Shown here piece after piece: positions 32,995-41,783 of a stretch of 45,261 nucleotides of DNA (its first letter is position 1; each line of letters opens with the position of its first letter). The notes below the pieces were generated by a model that saw only the letters and a program-made list of their open reading frames with translations, was not told where the DNA came from and did no database searches. Source of the stretch: DAOMOP01 sp035444405 (GTDB lineage: Bacteria > Pseudomonadota > Gammaproteobacteria > Burkholderiales > Rhodocyclaceae); the NCBI GenBank assembly GCA_035444405.1, contig DAOMOP010000012.1, forward strand, positions 1 through 45,261, in the 5' to 3' direction. The translations under genes were made by a program, and so were the position numbers.

Positions 32995-33966
32995 TCAGCG
33001 CAATGGCGAGCATGCCGCTTCAACTGCTTCCGGCACCACGAACACCGGCGCGAAGCCGCCGCCCGGGGTGCGGAAGTTCGTGGTCTGGCCGGCATAGAGC
33101 CGTGCCGCGACGAGCTGGATCCGGCCTGCATAGACGTAGGCGCGCACGTCGAGCTTGAGGTCGGCGGTCGCACCTTCGACCGAGGTCAGGCGCACGCTCG
33201 CTGGCGTCAGAGACTGCGCGACGTAGTCGCCGGCGAGGATGTCCGTCCACACCCGGCGCGTGAGCTTGTCGCCGCGGTAGGCTGCCTTGCTGCCGTAGCC
33301 GGTGGCGGGCTTGAAGAACAGCGTGCGGCGCCGGGCCCACAACGAATCGGCGCGCTCGATCGTGACCGCCTCGGTGCGCGGCACGCCGGCGAGCAGGATA
33401 TCGCGCGTGGCCGCCGGCACGCCGAGGGCGGCGAGCCGTTCGGCGTCGCTCAGGAGCGCGAGATTGCGCTTGTCGGCGTACAGCGCGTGTGCGTGCGGAT
33501 GTGGTGTCAGCACGATGGTGCCCGCTTCGTAGGCGTTACGAAGCGCGGCATGCGCGGGGTGGTCCAGGTAGAAGTCGGTGAGGCGGTTGTAGATCATGTC
33601 GATGGCCGCACCGCGATGCCACAGCCGCCCGTCGCGCCATTCGAGCTCGCAGGCGTCGGCAATCAGCGCATCGGCGCCGCAGCGTGCGAACAGGCGCTCG
33701 AACAGACGGAACTCCGGGTGAAGGTACTGACCCGCAGGGCCGTCATCGACGATCGCGATGCGCCCGAGCGGCGCATCCCCGCGCTGGCAGCGCCACTCTT
33801 CCTCGAACATCGTGAAGATCGAGCGTTCGAGTCCGGCGAGCGAAGCTTCGATCTCCAGCTGGTGGCGCAGCAGGTCGCCGTCGAGGGTGCGGCACGCACA
33901 GCCGCGATTGAGTTCCGCGGCCGACACGGGGGACAGGAGGCAGGTGTCGATGGAGGATGTGCTCAT
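32995..33966 (-). CDS. ATP-grasp-like protein, C-terminus possibly altered
   Basis: 323 residues from ATG 33966 (AAGGAAC upstream). N-terminal half has RGCACRTLDGDLLRHQLEIE and EFRLFERLFARCGADALIAD (alpha/beta). The second half reads IDMIYNRLTDFYLDHPAHAAL, YADKRNLALLSD, RTLFFKPATGYGSKAAYRGD and DLKLDVRAYVYAGRIQLVAA, RLYAGQTTNFRTPGGGF, fitting an ATP-grasp fold (Lys and Gly-rich loop, D-x-R metal side). I take it as a carboxylate-amine or related ligase of unknown substrate. The last residues (EAACSPLR) coincide with a reductase-like fragment, so the C-terminus may have been replaced. Confidence 0.65.
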   Translation of the reverse strand: MSTSSIDTCLLSPVSAAELNRGCACRTLDGDLLRHQLEIEASLAGLERSIFTMFEEEWRCQRGDAPLGRIAIVDDGPAGQYLHPEFRLFERLFARCGADALIADACELEWRDGRLWHRGAAIDMIYNRLTDFYLDHPAHAALRNAYEAGTIVLTPHPHAHALYADKRNLALLSDAERLAALGVPAATRDILLAGVPRTEAVTIERADSLWARRRTLFFKPATGYGSKAAYRGDKLTRRVWTDILAGDYVAQSLTPASVRLTSVEGATADLKLDVRAYVYAGRIQLVAARLYAGQTTNFRTPGGGFAPVFVVPEAVEAACSPLR

Positions 33967-34297
33967 GTTCCTTGCCGCCTGCCGTAGCCGGCGCCTGGGG
34001 TGTGACGGAATGTGTGTTGCCGCAGCTCGACGACGATCGCGGCGCGCTGGGCGGGGGTTGCGGGCGTCCGGGGCGTGACGGGATACGTGGTGCGGACGGC
34101 GCGACCCGCCCGGAAGCAAGTCGTGCCCCGGTCGTCGATCGCCCTCATCGAAGGCAATCCTGTCTGCATCGCGCGCTCGCCGACCCGATCCAGAGCGCCG
34201 TGCGATCACACCGCAAGCCTGCTGGCAGCTTTCCCGCGCGGTGCCTAGACTGACAATTGTCGAGGCCGTGCACGGAATCACGCCAAGGAGGTGTCCG
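33967..34297. promoter_or_regulatory. Divergent intergenic region with a 10-bp palindrome
   Basis: 331 bp between the ATP-grasp and coiled-coil genes; no gene supported. GACAATTGTC at 34252-34261 is a perfect palindrome 36 bp before the coiled-coil start and may be an operator. Confidence 0.4.
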
Positions 34298-34807
34298 ATG
34301 TTACTGCGAAAAATGAGCCGTTTCACCGTCGTTTCACTGATGCTTCTGGGGGTGGCCGTCGCACCACTGTGCTACGCCGGCAGCCATGACAGGCAGGATG
34401 CGGCACACGGCGACAAGGCGATGATCGAGGACGTCAAGCGCGAAACCCAGGAGCTGCTCGAGGCGCTGAAGGCGTACACGGCCGAACAGCGCGATGAGGC
34501 GGTGAAAAAGACCAGGAATGCGCTCGACGCGATGGACGAACGCATCGATGCGCTGGAAACGCGCTTCGCCGAGAACTGGGCGACGATGGACGAGGCCGCG
34601 CGCGAACGGACCCGTGCCGGCATGAAAGCCTTGCGCGAGCAGCGCAATCGAGTCGCCGAGTGGTACGGCAGCATGAAGCACGGCACGCAGGACGCGTGGG
34701 AGGACATCAAGCAGGGGTTCTCCAAAGCCTATGCCGACCTGCAGGCGGCATGGGAGAGTTCGCGTAAGAGTGAAGAGGGCGCTGCCGGGGACAAGGAGAG
34801 CAAGTGA
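34298..34807 (+). CDS. Secreted coiled-coil protein
   Basis: 169 residues from ATG 34298, chosen for the strong AAGGAGGTG upstream; ATG 34313 is inside the signal peptide. Signal peptide (RFTVVSLMLLGVAVAPLCYA) then an almost entirely helical, highly charged chain with heptads (VKRETQELLEALKAYTAEQR, NALDAMDERIDALETRFAEN, GMKALREQRNRVAEWYGSMK) and a tail with WEDIKQGFSKAYADLQAAW. The end resembles apolipoprotein-like or LEA-like periplasmic coiled coils. Family not recognised. It may act as a stress or envelope spacer. Confidence 0.78.
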   Translation: MLLRKMSRFTVVSLMLLGVAVAPLCYAGSHDRQDAAHGDKAMIEDVKRETQELLEALKAYTAEQRDEAVKKTRNALDAMDERIDALETRFAENWATMDEAARERTRAGMKALREQRNRVAEWYGSMKHGTQDAWEDIKQGFSKAYADLQAAWESSRKSEEGAAGDKESK

Positions 34808-34908
34808 TCTCGTAGTGACAGGCGGATTGCCGGCCGGTATCGCGCCTGTCCGTGTGCGCCTCGGTGAGAATGCCGGGAGAGTCGTGGCGGCGGCGCATGC
34901 GAGCGGAT

Positions 34909-34931
34909 GCCGGGCGAACAAGACGCCCGGC
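34909..34931. terminator. GC hairpin downstream of the OYE gene
   Basis: GCCGGGCG, loop AACAAGA, CGCCCGGC: perfect 8-bp stem between the convergent coiled-coil and Old Yellow Enzyme genes. No T-run on either side; it could still end transcription in both directions or with Rho. Confidence 0.55.
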
Positions 34932-34942
34932 CCGCCGTGCCG

Positions 34943-36055
34943 TCAGGCCAGCGCCGGATAGTCGATGTAGCCCTTCTCGCCACCGCCGTAGAAGGTCGTC
35001 TTGTCGAACGCATTCAGCGGTGCATTCTTGCGCAGACGCAGCACGAGGTCCGGGTTGGAGATGAACGGCTTGCCGAAGGCGACGATGTCGGCGCGGCCGC
35101 AGGCGACCGTGTCCATCGCGAGCGCGCGGTCGTAGCCGTTGTTGACCATCCACGCCGCGCGGCCGCCGGCATCGAGATAGGCGGCCCTGAGCGCCGCATA
35201 GTCGAACGCCTTGTCGCCCTGCTGGAAGTCGCGCGCGCCGCCGGTGGCGCCTTCGATCACATGCACGTAGGCGAGCGGCCAGCGCGCGAGCTGGCGGACC
35301 ACGTGCTCGAAGAGTGGCTGCGGTTCGGGGTCGGAGGCGTCGTTGGCCGGCGTCACCGGCGAGATGCGGATCGCGCAACGGCCGGCGCCGATTTCCGTGG
35401 CGACGGCGTCCATGACCTCGACGAGGAGGCGTGCACGATTGGCGATGCTGCCGCCGTAGGTGTCGTCGCGATGATTGCTGCCGGCACGCAGGAACTGGTC
35501 GATCAGGTAGCCGTTGGCGGCGTGGATCTCGACGCCGTCGAAACCGGCTTCGATCGCCGCTCGGGCGGCGCGCCGGTAGTCGGCGACGATGCCGGGCAGC
35601 TCTTCGATGTCGAGCGCGCGCGGTGTCGAGGTCGGGACGAAGGCGCCGTGGCCGTCCGCGTCGATGACGTAGGTCTTGGCGCGCGCGGTGATCGCCGACG
35701 GGGCGACCGGCGCGGCGCCGCCGGGTTGCAGCGAGGTGTGCGAGATGCGCCCGACGTGCCACAGCTGCGCGACGATGCGTCCGCCGGCCGCGTGCACGGC
35801 GTCGGTGACACGGCGCCAGCCGGCGATCTGCTCGGGGGCGTAGAGGCCGGGGACGTCGGCATAGCCCTGGGCCTGGGCGCTGATCGCCGTCGCTTCGCTG
35901 ATCAGCAATCCAGCACTGGCGCGCTGCGCGTAGTAGGTGGCGGTGAGCGCGGTCGGCACGGCGTCGGGGGCGCGGTTGCGCGTGAGCGGGGCCATCGCGA
36001 TGCGGTTCGGGAGCTCGAGCTCGCCGGCGTTGATCGGGTCGAACAGGGAAGTCAT
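34943..36055 (-). CDS. Old Yellow Enzyme family FMN-dependent ene-reductase (NemA-like)
   Basis: 370 residues from ATG 36055 (CCGGAGA upstream). Full-length TIM barrel: LFDPINAGELELPNRIAMAP, LTRNRA, SEATAISAQAQGY, IVAQLWHVGRISH, GFDGVEIHAANGYLIDQFLR (His-Ala-Asn for substrate binding), DDTYGGSIANRARLL, and C-terminal FGKPFISNPDLV, YGGGEKGYIDYP. All markers of the NemA/XenB class. It uses NAD(P)H to reduce activated alkenes, nitro compounds or electrophiles. No TetR/NemR gene is adjacent. Confidence 0.92.
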   Translation of the reverse strand: MTSLFDPINAGELELPNRIAMAPLTRNRAPDAVPTALTATYYAQRASAGLLISEATAISAQAQGYADVPGLYAPEQIAGWRRVTDAVHAAGGRIVAQLWHVGRISHTSLQPGGAAPVAPSAITARAKTYVIDADGHGAFVPTSTPRALDIEELPGIVADYRRAARAAIEAGFDGVEIHAANGYLIDQFLRAGSNHRDDTYGGSIANRARLLVEVMDAVATEIGAGRCAIRISPVTPANDASDPEPQPLFEHVVRQLARWPLAYVHVIEGATGGARDFQQGDKAFDYAALRAAYLDAGGRAAWMVNNGYDRALAMDTVACGRADIVAFGKPFISNPDLVLRLRKNAPLNAFDKTTFYGGGEKGYIDYPALA

Positions 36056-36399
36056 TCGTCGGGGGTCTCCGGTGAAGGGAACGGGAAAGCGTCGGTCGCG
36101 AGTGCGACGCATGAACGCGGCGGAGGTTCCGCCGTCGTGCCCGAAGAAGGGCTGCATCCGTATCGGTCCATGCGTCGGAAATTCTCGCACACCGGCGTCG
36201 CCATGACGAAGGCGTTGCAGGCCGGGTGACGACGGACGGGCCGGGTGGCGGGTGATGCGGACGGTCGCGAGACGCGCCCGGGCAGAGCGGGTCGAGCAAG
36301 GTGTGGCGCCGTCGGCACAGGAGTGTCGCTGCCGCGGAGTCTCGACAGCCTGGCTGCTATGATGTGGCAGGAGTTCGCGCGCCCGGCCTTGCCGTGCGC
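36056..36399. other. Divergent intergenic region
   Basis: 344 bp between the Old Yellow Enzyme and TRAP permease starts. No gene or clear operator seen; the actual TRAP start could lie anywhere from 36301 (GTG) to 36445 (ATG), which would shorten or lengthen this region. Confidence 0.35.
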
Positions 36400-39015
36400 A
36401 TGTCCTTCGATGCATCGGCTCACTGGAGATCTCGTCCGCCAACCATGGTTGTTCGCAGCGAGGCGCCTGTCGACCCTCCGCATGCGGTGCACGGCACGGC
36501 CGGTCCTGCGGTGCGCTGGATCGACCCTGTCGCCTGCATCGCGCTGGCCTGGGTCGCCTTTCATCTATGGGTGGCCTCGCCGCTGCCGATCGAGTGGGGC
36601 GTGCTTCGTGTCGGCGAAACCGGCGTGCGCGCGCTGCATCTGGCCTTCGCGATCCTGCTCGCCTTTCTGCTCCATCCGCTGCGCCGCGACGGGACTGCGC
36701 GAGGGCTGCGGCTGCCGGACCTCCTCGTCGCGGCGCTCGCAGCCTTTTGTGCCGCCTATCTCTATCTCTTCTATGCGCGCATCAGCGCGCATCCGGGCGA
36801 CCCCGCCGCCATCGACGTCGCGGTCGCGACGGTCGGTCTGGTGCTGTTGCTCGAAGCGACACGCCGTTTGCTCGGCTGGTCGATGGTGGTGCTTGCGCTC
36901 GTGCTGCTCGCCTACATCCTGTTCGGCGCGCACGCGCCGGCGCTCATTGCGCACAAGAGCGCCTCCGTCGGCAAGGCGATGAGCCATTTGTGGCTCAGCA
37001 CCGAGGGCGTGTTCGGCGTCGCGCTCGGCGTGTCCGCGGGCTTCATCTTCCTGTTCGTCGTGTTCGGCGCCCTGCTGGAGGCGGCCGGCGGTGGCCAGTA
37101 TCTCGTGCGTGGGGCGCTGTCGCTGGTCGGCCACCTGCGCGGCGGCCCGGCCAAGGCGGCGGTCGGGGTGTCGGCGGCGACGGGCCTGGTGTCGGGCTCT
37201 TCGATCACCAATGTCGTCACGACCGGGCCGCTGACGATCCCGCTGGTCAAGCGCATCGGCTATCCGCCCGAAAAGGCGGCCGCGATCGAGGTCGCCGCAT
37301 CGATCAACGGCCAGGTGATGCCGCCGGTGATGGGGGCGGCGGCGTTTCTGATGGTCGCCTATGTCGGCATCCCGTATCTGGACGTGCTCAAGCACGCGCT
37401 GATCTCGGCGCTGGTGGCCTACCTGGGCCTGCTCTACATCGTTCATCTGGAGGCGGTCAAGGCCGGCCTGCGTGGACTGCCGCGCCTCAACCCGTATCGG
37501 TGGCGCCGTTCGCTCGCGCGCTTCGCCGTCGCCGCAACGGCCATCGCGGCCGGCGCCGCGATCTTGTCCGCCGTCGTCGCGGGCGTGCGCGCGGCCTTCC
37601 CGAACGATGCCGCGATCGTCACCGCGGGGCTGCTGCTGCTTGCCTACCTGTTGTTGTTGCGCCTGGCAGCGCCGCATATCCTGCCCGAGGAGGTCGCCGC
37701 CGAACCGATCCGGCGCATGCCCGACCCGGGTCCGGCGCTCAAGTCCGGGCTGCATTTTCTGCTGCCGATCGGCCTGCTGGTGTGGAATCTGATCATCGAA
37801 CGGCTGTCGCCGGCCGATGCGGTGTTTCGCGCCACGATATTCCTGATCGTCATCGTGCTCACGCAGCGGCCGCTGCTGGCCTGGCTGCGCGGCGAGCGCA
37901 GCGAGTTGGGGCCGGCCTTGCGGCGCGGCGTGCGCGACCTGCTGGGCGGGTTGGTGGCCGGAGCACGTGGCATGGTCGCGATCGCGATCGCGACGGCGAC
38001 GGCCGGAATCGTCGTCGGCACGCTGACGCTGACCGGCGTGGGCCTGATCATGACCGAGCTGATCGAAGTGCTGACCGGCGGCAACGTGCTGGCGATGCTG
38101 GTGTTCGTCGCGCTGGTGTGCCTGGTGCTCGGCATGGGCTTGCCGACCACGGCGAGCTACATCGTCGTCTCCTCGCTGATGGCGCCGGTGATCCTGACGG
38201 TGGGGGCGCAGAACGGCCTGCCGGTGCCGCTGATCGCGGCGCATCTGTTCGTGTTCTACTTCGGGGTGCTGGCCGACGCACTGCCGCCCGGCGGGCTGGC
38301 CACCTATGCGGCGGCGAGCATCGCCGGCGCGAATCCGCTGCGCACCGGGGTGGTCGCCTTCCGCTACTCGATGCGCATGGCCCTGCTGCCCTTCATGTTC
38401 GTGCTCAACCCCGAGCTGCTGCTGATCGGTGTGCATGGAGTCGGCCATGCGCTGCTGACGGTGCTGGCCGCGACGCTGGCGGGTTTCGTGTTCATCTCGG
38501 TCAACCAGGCGTGGCTGATCTGCCGCACGCGCGCGTCCGAGCGACTGCTGCTGCTGCTTGCGACGATCATGCTGTTCCATCCGGGGCTGTTCATGGATCC
38601 GATCCATCCTGCGCACCGGGCGGTGAGCGGCGATGCCGCCGTGGCCGCGCTGGCCATGGCGCCCAGCGGCGCACGCATGCGCGTCGTCGTCGAGGGCGTG
38701 ACGCTCGAGGGGCGCGAGGTCACGCGCGTCGTGCTGCTGCCGCTCGGCGCGCCGGCGCCGCATGCGGAGCAGCGGCTCGCGCACAGCGGCGTGACGGCGA
38801 GCCGCGATGGCGACACCTTCACGGTGCTTGCCGTCACCGCCGGCGGCATGGCCGCGAAGCTCGGCGTGGAGCCGGGCTTTCGCATCACTGCAGTCGAAGT
38901 GGCAGCCGATCGGCCGGCGCCGCAGTGGATGTTCGTGATCGCGCTGACGCTGATCGTCGGCGTGGCGTGGCGACAACGGCGGCGTTCGGGAAGCGCGGCG
39001 CCGCAGGCGGGATAG
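36400..39015 (+). CDS. Fused TRAP transporter permease (4TM/12TM, TAXI type)
   Basis: About 871 residues from ATG 36400; ATG 36445 and GTG 36301 are alternatives, none with a good ribosome site. The first about 170 residues are the small-permease part (TVGLVLLLEATRRLLGWSMV). The large part follows: GQYLVRGALSLVGHLRGGPA, AATGLVSGSSITNVVTTGPL, AASINGQVMPPVMGAAAFLM, ALVCLVLGMGLPTTASYIVV, FYFGVLADALPPGGLATYAA, all standard for TRAP 4TM/12TM fusions. A C-terminal extracytoplasmic stretch after about 760 matches DUF3394. The extracellular TAXI binding protein that these need is absent here, so it must be elsewhere. Confidence 0.9.
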   Translation: MSFDASAHWRSRPPTMVVRSEAPVDPPHAVHGTAGPAVRWIDPVACIALAWVAFHLWVASPLPIEWGVLRVGETGVRALHLAFAILLAFLLHPLRRDGTARGLRLPDLLVAALAAFCAAYLYLFYARISAHPGDPAAIDVAVATVGLVLLLEATRRLLGWSMVVLALVLLAYILFGAHAPALIAHKSASVGKAMSHLWLSTEGVFGVALGVSAGFIFLFVVFGALLEAAGGGQYLVRGALSLVGHLRGGPAKAAVGVSAATGLVSGSSITNVVTTGPLTIPLVKRIGYPPEKAAAIEVAASINGQVMPPVMGAAAFLMVAYVGIPYLDVLKHALISALVAYLGLLYIVHLEAVKAGLRGLPRLNPYRWRRSLARFAVAATAIAAGAAILSAVVAGVRAAFPNDAAIVTAGLLLLAYLLLLRLAAPHILPEEVAAEPIRRMPDPGPALKSGLHFLLPIGLLVWNLIIERLSPADAVFRATIFLIVIVLTQRPLLAWLRGERSELGPALRRGVRDLLGGLVAGARGMVAIAIATATAGIVVGTLTLTGVGLIMTELIEVLTGGNVLAMLVFVALVCLVLGMGLPTTASYIVVSSLMAPVILTVGAQNGLPVPLIAAHLFVFYFGVLADALPPGGLATYAAASIAGANPLRTGVVAFRYSMRMALLPFMFVLNPELLLIGVHGVGHALLTVLAATLAGFVFISVNQAWLICRTRASERLLLLLATIMLFHPGLFMDPIHPAHRAVSGDAAVAALAMAPSGARMRVVVEGVTLEGREVTRVVLLPLGAPAPHAEQRLAHSGVTASRDGDTFTVLAVTAGGMAAKLGVEPGFRITAVEVAADRPAPQWMFVIALTLIVGVAWRQRRRSGSAAPQAG

Positions 39016-39025
39016 TGCTCGTGCC

Positions 39026-39054
39026 GACGAGCAAGCGCCCGACGAGCAAGCGCC
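39026..39054. repeat. 14-bp direct repeat after the TRAP gene
   Basis: GACGAGCAAGCGCC at 39026-39039 and again at 39041-39054, one base apart, just after the TRAP stop at 39015. A small tandem duplication; no function seen. Confidence 0.75.
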
Positions 39055-39105
39055 GACCGCGTAGGGGCGGCCGCAGTGCCCGCTGTGTTCGGCGAGCGCT
39101 GCGGA

Positions 39106-39876
39106 TCAGGCGCTTCCGAGCGGCAGCGGCCACTCCGGCGCAAGCGGGAATGCCGTGAACAGGCCGTCGGTCAGCATGACCGCACTGGCGACGACGGCGG
39201 CGAAGATCGCCAGCGAGGTCACGGCCGCGACGACCCCGGCGAGCAGCAGGATGCCGTCACGCTGCAGCAGGGCGAGTGACAGGATCGTGATCGAGCAGGC
39301 CGGAGGCCAGTTGCCGAACGGCACCGGGATGATCAGCGCGATCGCGAGAATCACGCACAGGAGCCCGATCACGCGCTCGTCCTGACCGCGGGCGAGGGGC
39401 CAGTAGCGCGGGCGCACGAACTTCTCGAGCCAGTAGAGCCGCGGCACGATCTGTCGGCGCAGCGTATCGAGGTGGGTCTCGGTCAGCGGCCGCTCGAGCA
39501 GCATCCGCGGCAGCCACACGACCTCGCGCTTGAGCATCATCTGCCAGGCGAGGATCAGCGTCGGGATGCCGCTGATCAGCGATGTGCCCAGCGGCAGAGG
39601 CAGCATGTTGAGCGCGCCGAACAGAAACAGCAGGGCGGCGAGCCCGCGCTCGGCCAGCCAGTCGCGCAGACGCCCGACATGCGTCGGCAGCGGCTCGCAA
39701 GCGGCGAAGTACAGCAGCACGTGGGACAAGGGCCGGCGATTCGGGATCGCGCGCACCGTATCGCGCCAGCGGCGTACGCGCGGACGCGGCCTGGCGGCCG
39801 GCAGCCGCAGCTCCTTGCCCGGACTCGCCGCCACGAGTCGCGCGCCAAAGGCGCGCAGGCGGTCGAAACCGTTCAT
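39106..39876 (-). CDS. ExoD-like exopolysaccharide-synthesis membrane protein
   Basis: 256 residues. Basic N-terminus, then HVLLYFAACEPLPTHVGRLR and LAERGLAALLFLFGALNMLP, LPLGTSLISGIPTLILAWQM, REVVWLPRMLLERPLT, VIGLLCVILAIALIIPVPFG, NWPPACSITILSLALLQRDG: the ExoD family pattern, including P-LPxGTS...GxPLL-type segment and FGN-x-xPA. ExoD of Sinorhizobium is linked to exopolysaccharide and alkaline tolerance. It is last in a minus-strand cluster (46 bp after the TerB-like gene), which suggests an envelope role. Confidence 0.85.
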   Translation of the reverse strand: MNGFDRLRAFGARLVAASPGKELRLPAARPRPRVRRWRDTVRAIPNRRPLSHVLLYFAACEPLPTHVGRLRDWLAERGLAALLFLFGALNMLPLPLGTSLISGIPTLILAWQMMLKREVVWLPRMLLERPLTETHLDTLRRQIVPRLYWLEKFVRPRYWPLARGQDERVIGLLCVILAIALIIPVPFGNWPPACSITILSLALLQRDGILLLAGVVAAVTSLAIFAAVVASAVMLTDGLFTAFPLAPEWPLPLGSA

Positions 39877-39922
39877 GTGCGACCCCCGGTCGAGTCGTTC
39901 GGATGCGAGGCGGGCGAAATCC

Positions 39923-40942
39923 TCATGCGCGCAGCTCCGCCGTGAGCTTTCGCAGGTCGAGCGTGCGGGCGCGCTCGGCCATGTCCGGTGCGTAGCGGCC
40001 CTCCAGGGTGCGGGCCCGCTCCAGGATCTGCGCGAAGCTCTCCTTCAGCGCCGCCGCATCGAGGCGGCGCCCGTCGGCATAGTAGCGCTTGGCGACGTGA
40101 CCGAGCGCATAGGTCGTCGCGAATGAAAAGGCCGAACCGGTCGCGCCGCTTCCGATCGCGCGGCCGGCGCGACCGAGCACCTTGCCGAGCAGGCCGCCGA
40201 CCAGCTTGCGGCCGAACTGCTCGACGTACTGAGAGGTCAGGCCGACCCCGACGGTGGCCAGAAAATCGGTGACGTGGCCACGGTCGAGCTCGTAGCCATA
40301 GGCCTTGCCGACGCGATACACCAGGCGCGTCTGCAGCGGGATGATGGCCATCGATGCGAGCGATTCGGGCAGCAGTTCGAGCGCGCCGTTGAGAATGGCC
40401 GCATTCAGGATCATCTTGTCGAGCTCGGTTTCGTCGGGTGCCGCAGGACTGGCCGCGACCGGCGCGCGTGGAGCGGCGGGCTCCGGCACGGCGGCCGGGG
40501 CCTGGCCGGTCGTGGCCGGCATGGCTGGGTCAGCGTCGGCGGCAACCGGGAGTGGACGGTCCAGCGGTGCGGCGGCCAGTGCATCGGCCTCGTCGACGAT
40601 GCGCGTCGAGGTGTCGTGCGCGAGCCCGAGCAGCGCTTCGAGGCGCGCGAGAAAAGCAGTCTCCTCGGCATCGTGCACGCCGTCGGCGTCGCACACGCCG
40701 ACCGCCATCTCGAAGGCGAGCTGGCGCAACTCGGGCGTGTCCAGTCCGGTGACGGCCTGTTCGAGCGTGACACGCTTGAGCAGCACGTCCTGATACAAGG
40801 GCATCAGGTCGGTGCCGGCCTGTGCCGACAGCGAAGCGGCGATGCGGCGCAGGTGCTCGCGTTCGCGTGCCTCCTGGCGGCCGTTGGCGAACGCGGCCAT
40901 CAGGCACACGGTGAGCAGTGAGCGGGTCTGTTCCGGATTCAT
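39923..40942 (-). CDS. TerB-like / YcjF-DUF697-like protein
   Basis: 339 residues. The N-terminal third is TerB-like: SLLTVCLMAAFANGRQEARE, REHLRRIAASL, LAFEMAVGVCDADGVHDAEE, acidic positions that could bind metal. After an Ala/Pro linker, DKMILNAAILNGALELLPES, MAIIPLQTRLVYRVGKAYGY, ATVGVGLTSQYVEQFGRKLV, ALGHVAKRYYADGRRLD resemble DUF697/YcjF membrane-associated domains. Such TerB-DUF697 fusions sit near envelope-stress genes. It lies 31 bp after the methyltransferase gene. Exact role unknown. Confidence 0.78.
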   Translation of the reverse strand: MNPEQTRSLLTVCLMAAFANGRQEAREREHLRRIAASLSAQAGTDLMPLYQDVLLKRVTLEQAVTGLDTPELRQLAFEMAVGVCDADGVHDAEETAFLARLEALLGLAHDTSTRIVDEADALAAAPLDRPLPVAADADPAMPATTGQAPAAVPEPAAPRAPVAASPAAPDETELDKMILNAAILNGALELLPESLASMAIIPLQTRLVYRVGKAYGYELDRGHVTDFLATVGVGLTSQYVEQFGRKLVGGLLGKVLGRAGRAIGSGATGSAFSFATTYALGHVAKRYYADGRRLDAAALKESFAQILERARTLEGRYAPDMAERARTLDLRKLTAELRA

Positions 40943-40973
40943 CGAAGCGGTTCTCCTGGTCGCGGGCGGTTCG

Positions 40974-41672
40974 TCAGGCCGCCGACGCGCGGCGCAGCAC
41001 GTACACGCGCCACATCGCGTACAGCGGCATGAAGTCGAGGTGCGCGACGACGTCGAAGCCGGCCTGCCGGAACTCCGCTTCGACCTGCCGCGCCGGGAGC
41101 ACGAAGCGGTTCTGATAATTCCGCTGCCGACTGCGTGCGCGCCGCCGCTCGAGTCGCCGGCGCTTCCAGGCCATGTAGTTGCCGTCGACCCATAGCGAGA
41201 CGATCACGGTGTCGCGCGTGACGCGATGATACTCCCGCAGCATCGCGAGGCGGTGCTCGGCGTCGCCGATATGGTGCAGCAGGCGCATCGAGAAGACGCA
41301 ATCGACGGCGCGCTCGGGCAGGGCGATGTCGAAGGCCGACGTCTGCAGGGTGCGCACACGCTGCACGATGGCCTCCGGCTGGGCGCTGCTGGCCACCTCG
41401 AGCATCGCGCCCGAGTTGTCGGCACCGATGACGACGCGGTTGGCCTGTTCGGCCAGTACCGGCCAGAAGCGCCCGGCGCCGCACGGCAGGTCGAGCACCA
41501 GGGTCGGGTCGCCGGCAATGCGCAGGGCCTTGCGGGCAAGCTGCTCATCGCGCCAGTGCGACAGGCGCCGGGCGAGCCCACCGCGGTGCTTCTCGAAATA
41601 GGCGCGCGCATGCTCGCGGTCGTACTTGTCGGAAAACGCCAGCCGGATGGCATCGGGATTGGTTTCGCTCAT
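40974..41672 (-). CDS. Class I SAM-dependent methyltransferase
   Basis: 232 residues from ATG 41672 (GGAACGAG upstream; the frame is open further, without homology). Motif I LVLDLPCGAGRFWPVLAEQA, motif II VVIGADNSGAMLE, then DIALPERAVDCVFSMRLLHH. After the core SLWVDGNYMAWKRRRLERRR, a basic stretch shared in kind with the methyltransferase at 8154. It follows the kinase by 111 bp and precedes the TerB-like gene. Part of a cluster with a two-component system and ExoD, so an envelope or signalling substrate is suspected. Confidence 0.85.
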   Translation of the reverse strand: MSETNPDAIRLAFSDKYDREHARAYFEKHRGGLARRLSHWRDEQLARKALRIAGDPTLVLDLPCGAGRFWPVLAEQANRVVIGADNSGAMLEVASSAQPEAIVQRVRTLQTSAFDIALPERAVDCVFSMRLLHHIGDAEHRLAMLREYHRVTRDTVIVSLWVDGNYMAWKRRRLERRRARSRQRNYQNRFVLPARQVEAEFRQAGFDVVAHLDFMPLYAMWRVYVLRRASAA

Positions 41673-41783
41673 CGGTCGCTCGTTCCGCGTAGGATCGGGC
41701 GGGCAGTTTGGGGTGCTGCCCATCACGCGGATGTCGCGCCGATGTGAAAATTTCGTGAAGACGCTCCATGCGGGGCTGCGGCG

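Noticed and set aside
36565..38976. Long open frames on the minus strand and in another plus frame across the TRAP gene
   Set aside because: The TRAP frame has unmistakable family motifs and membrane helices; the others are low-complexity shadows.
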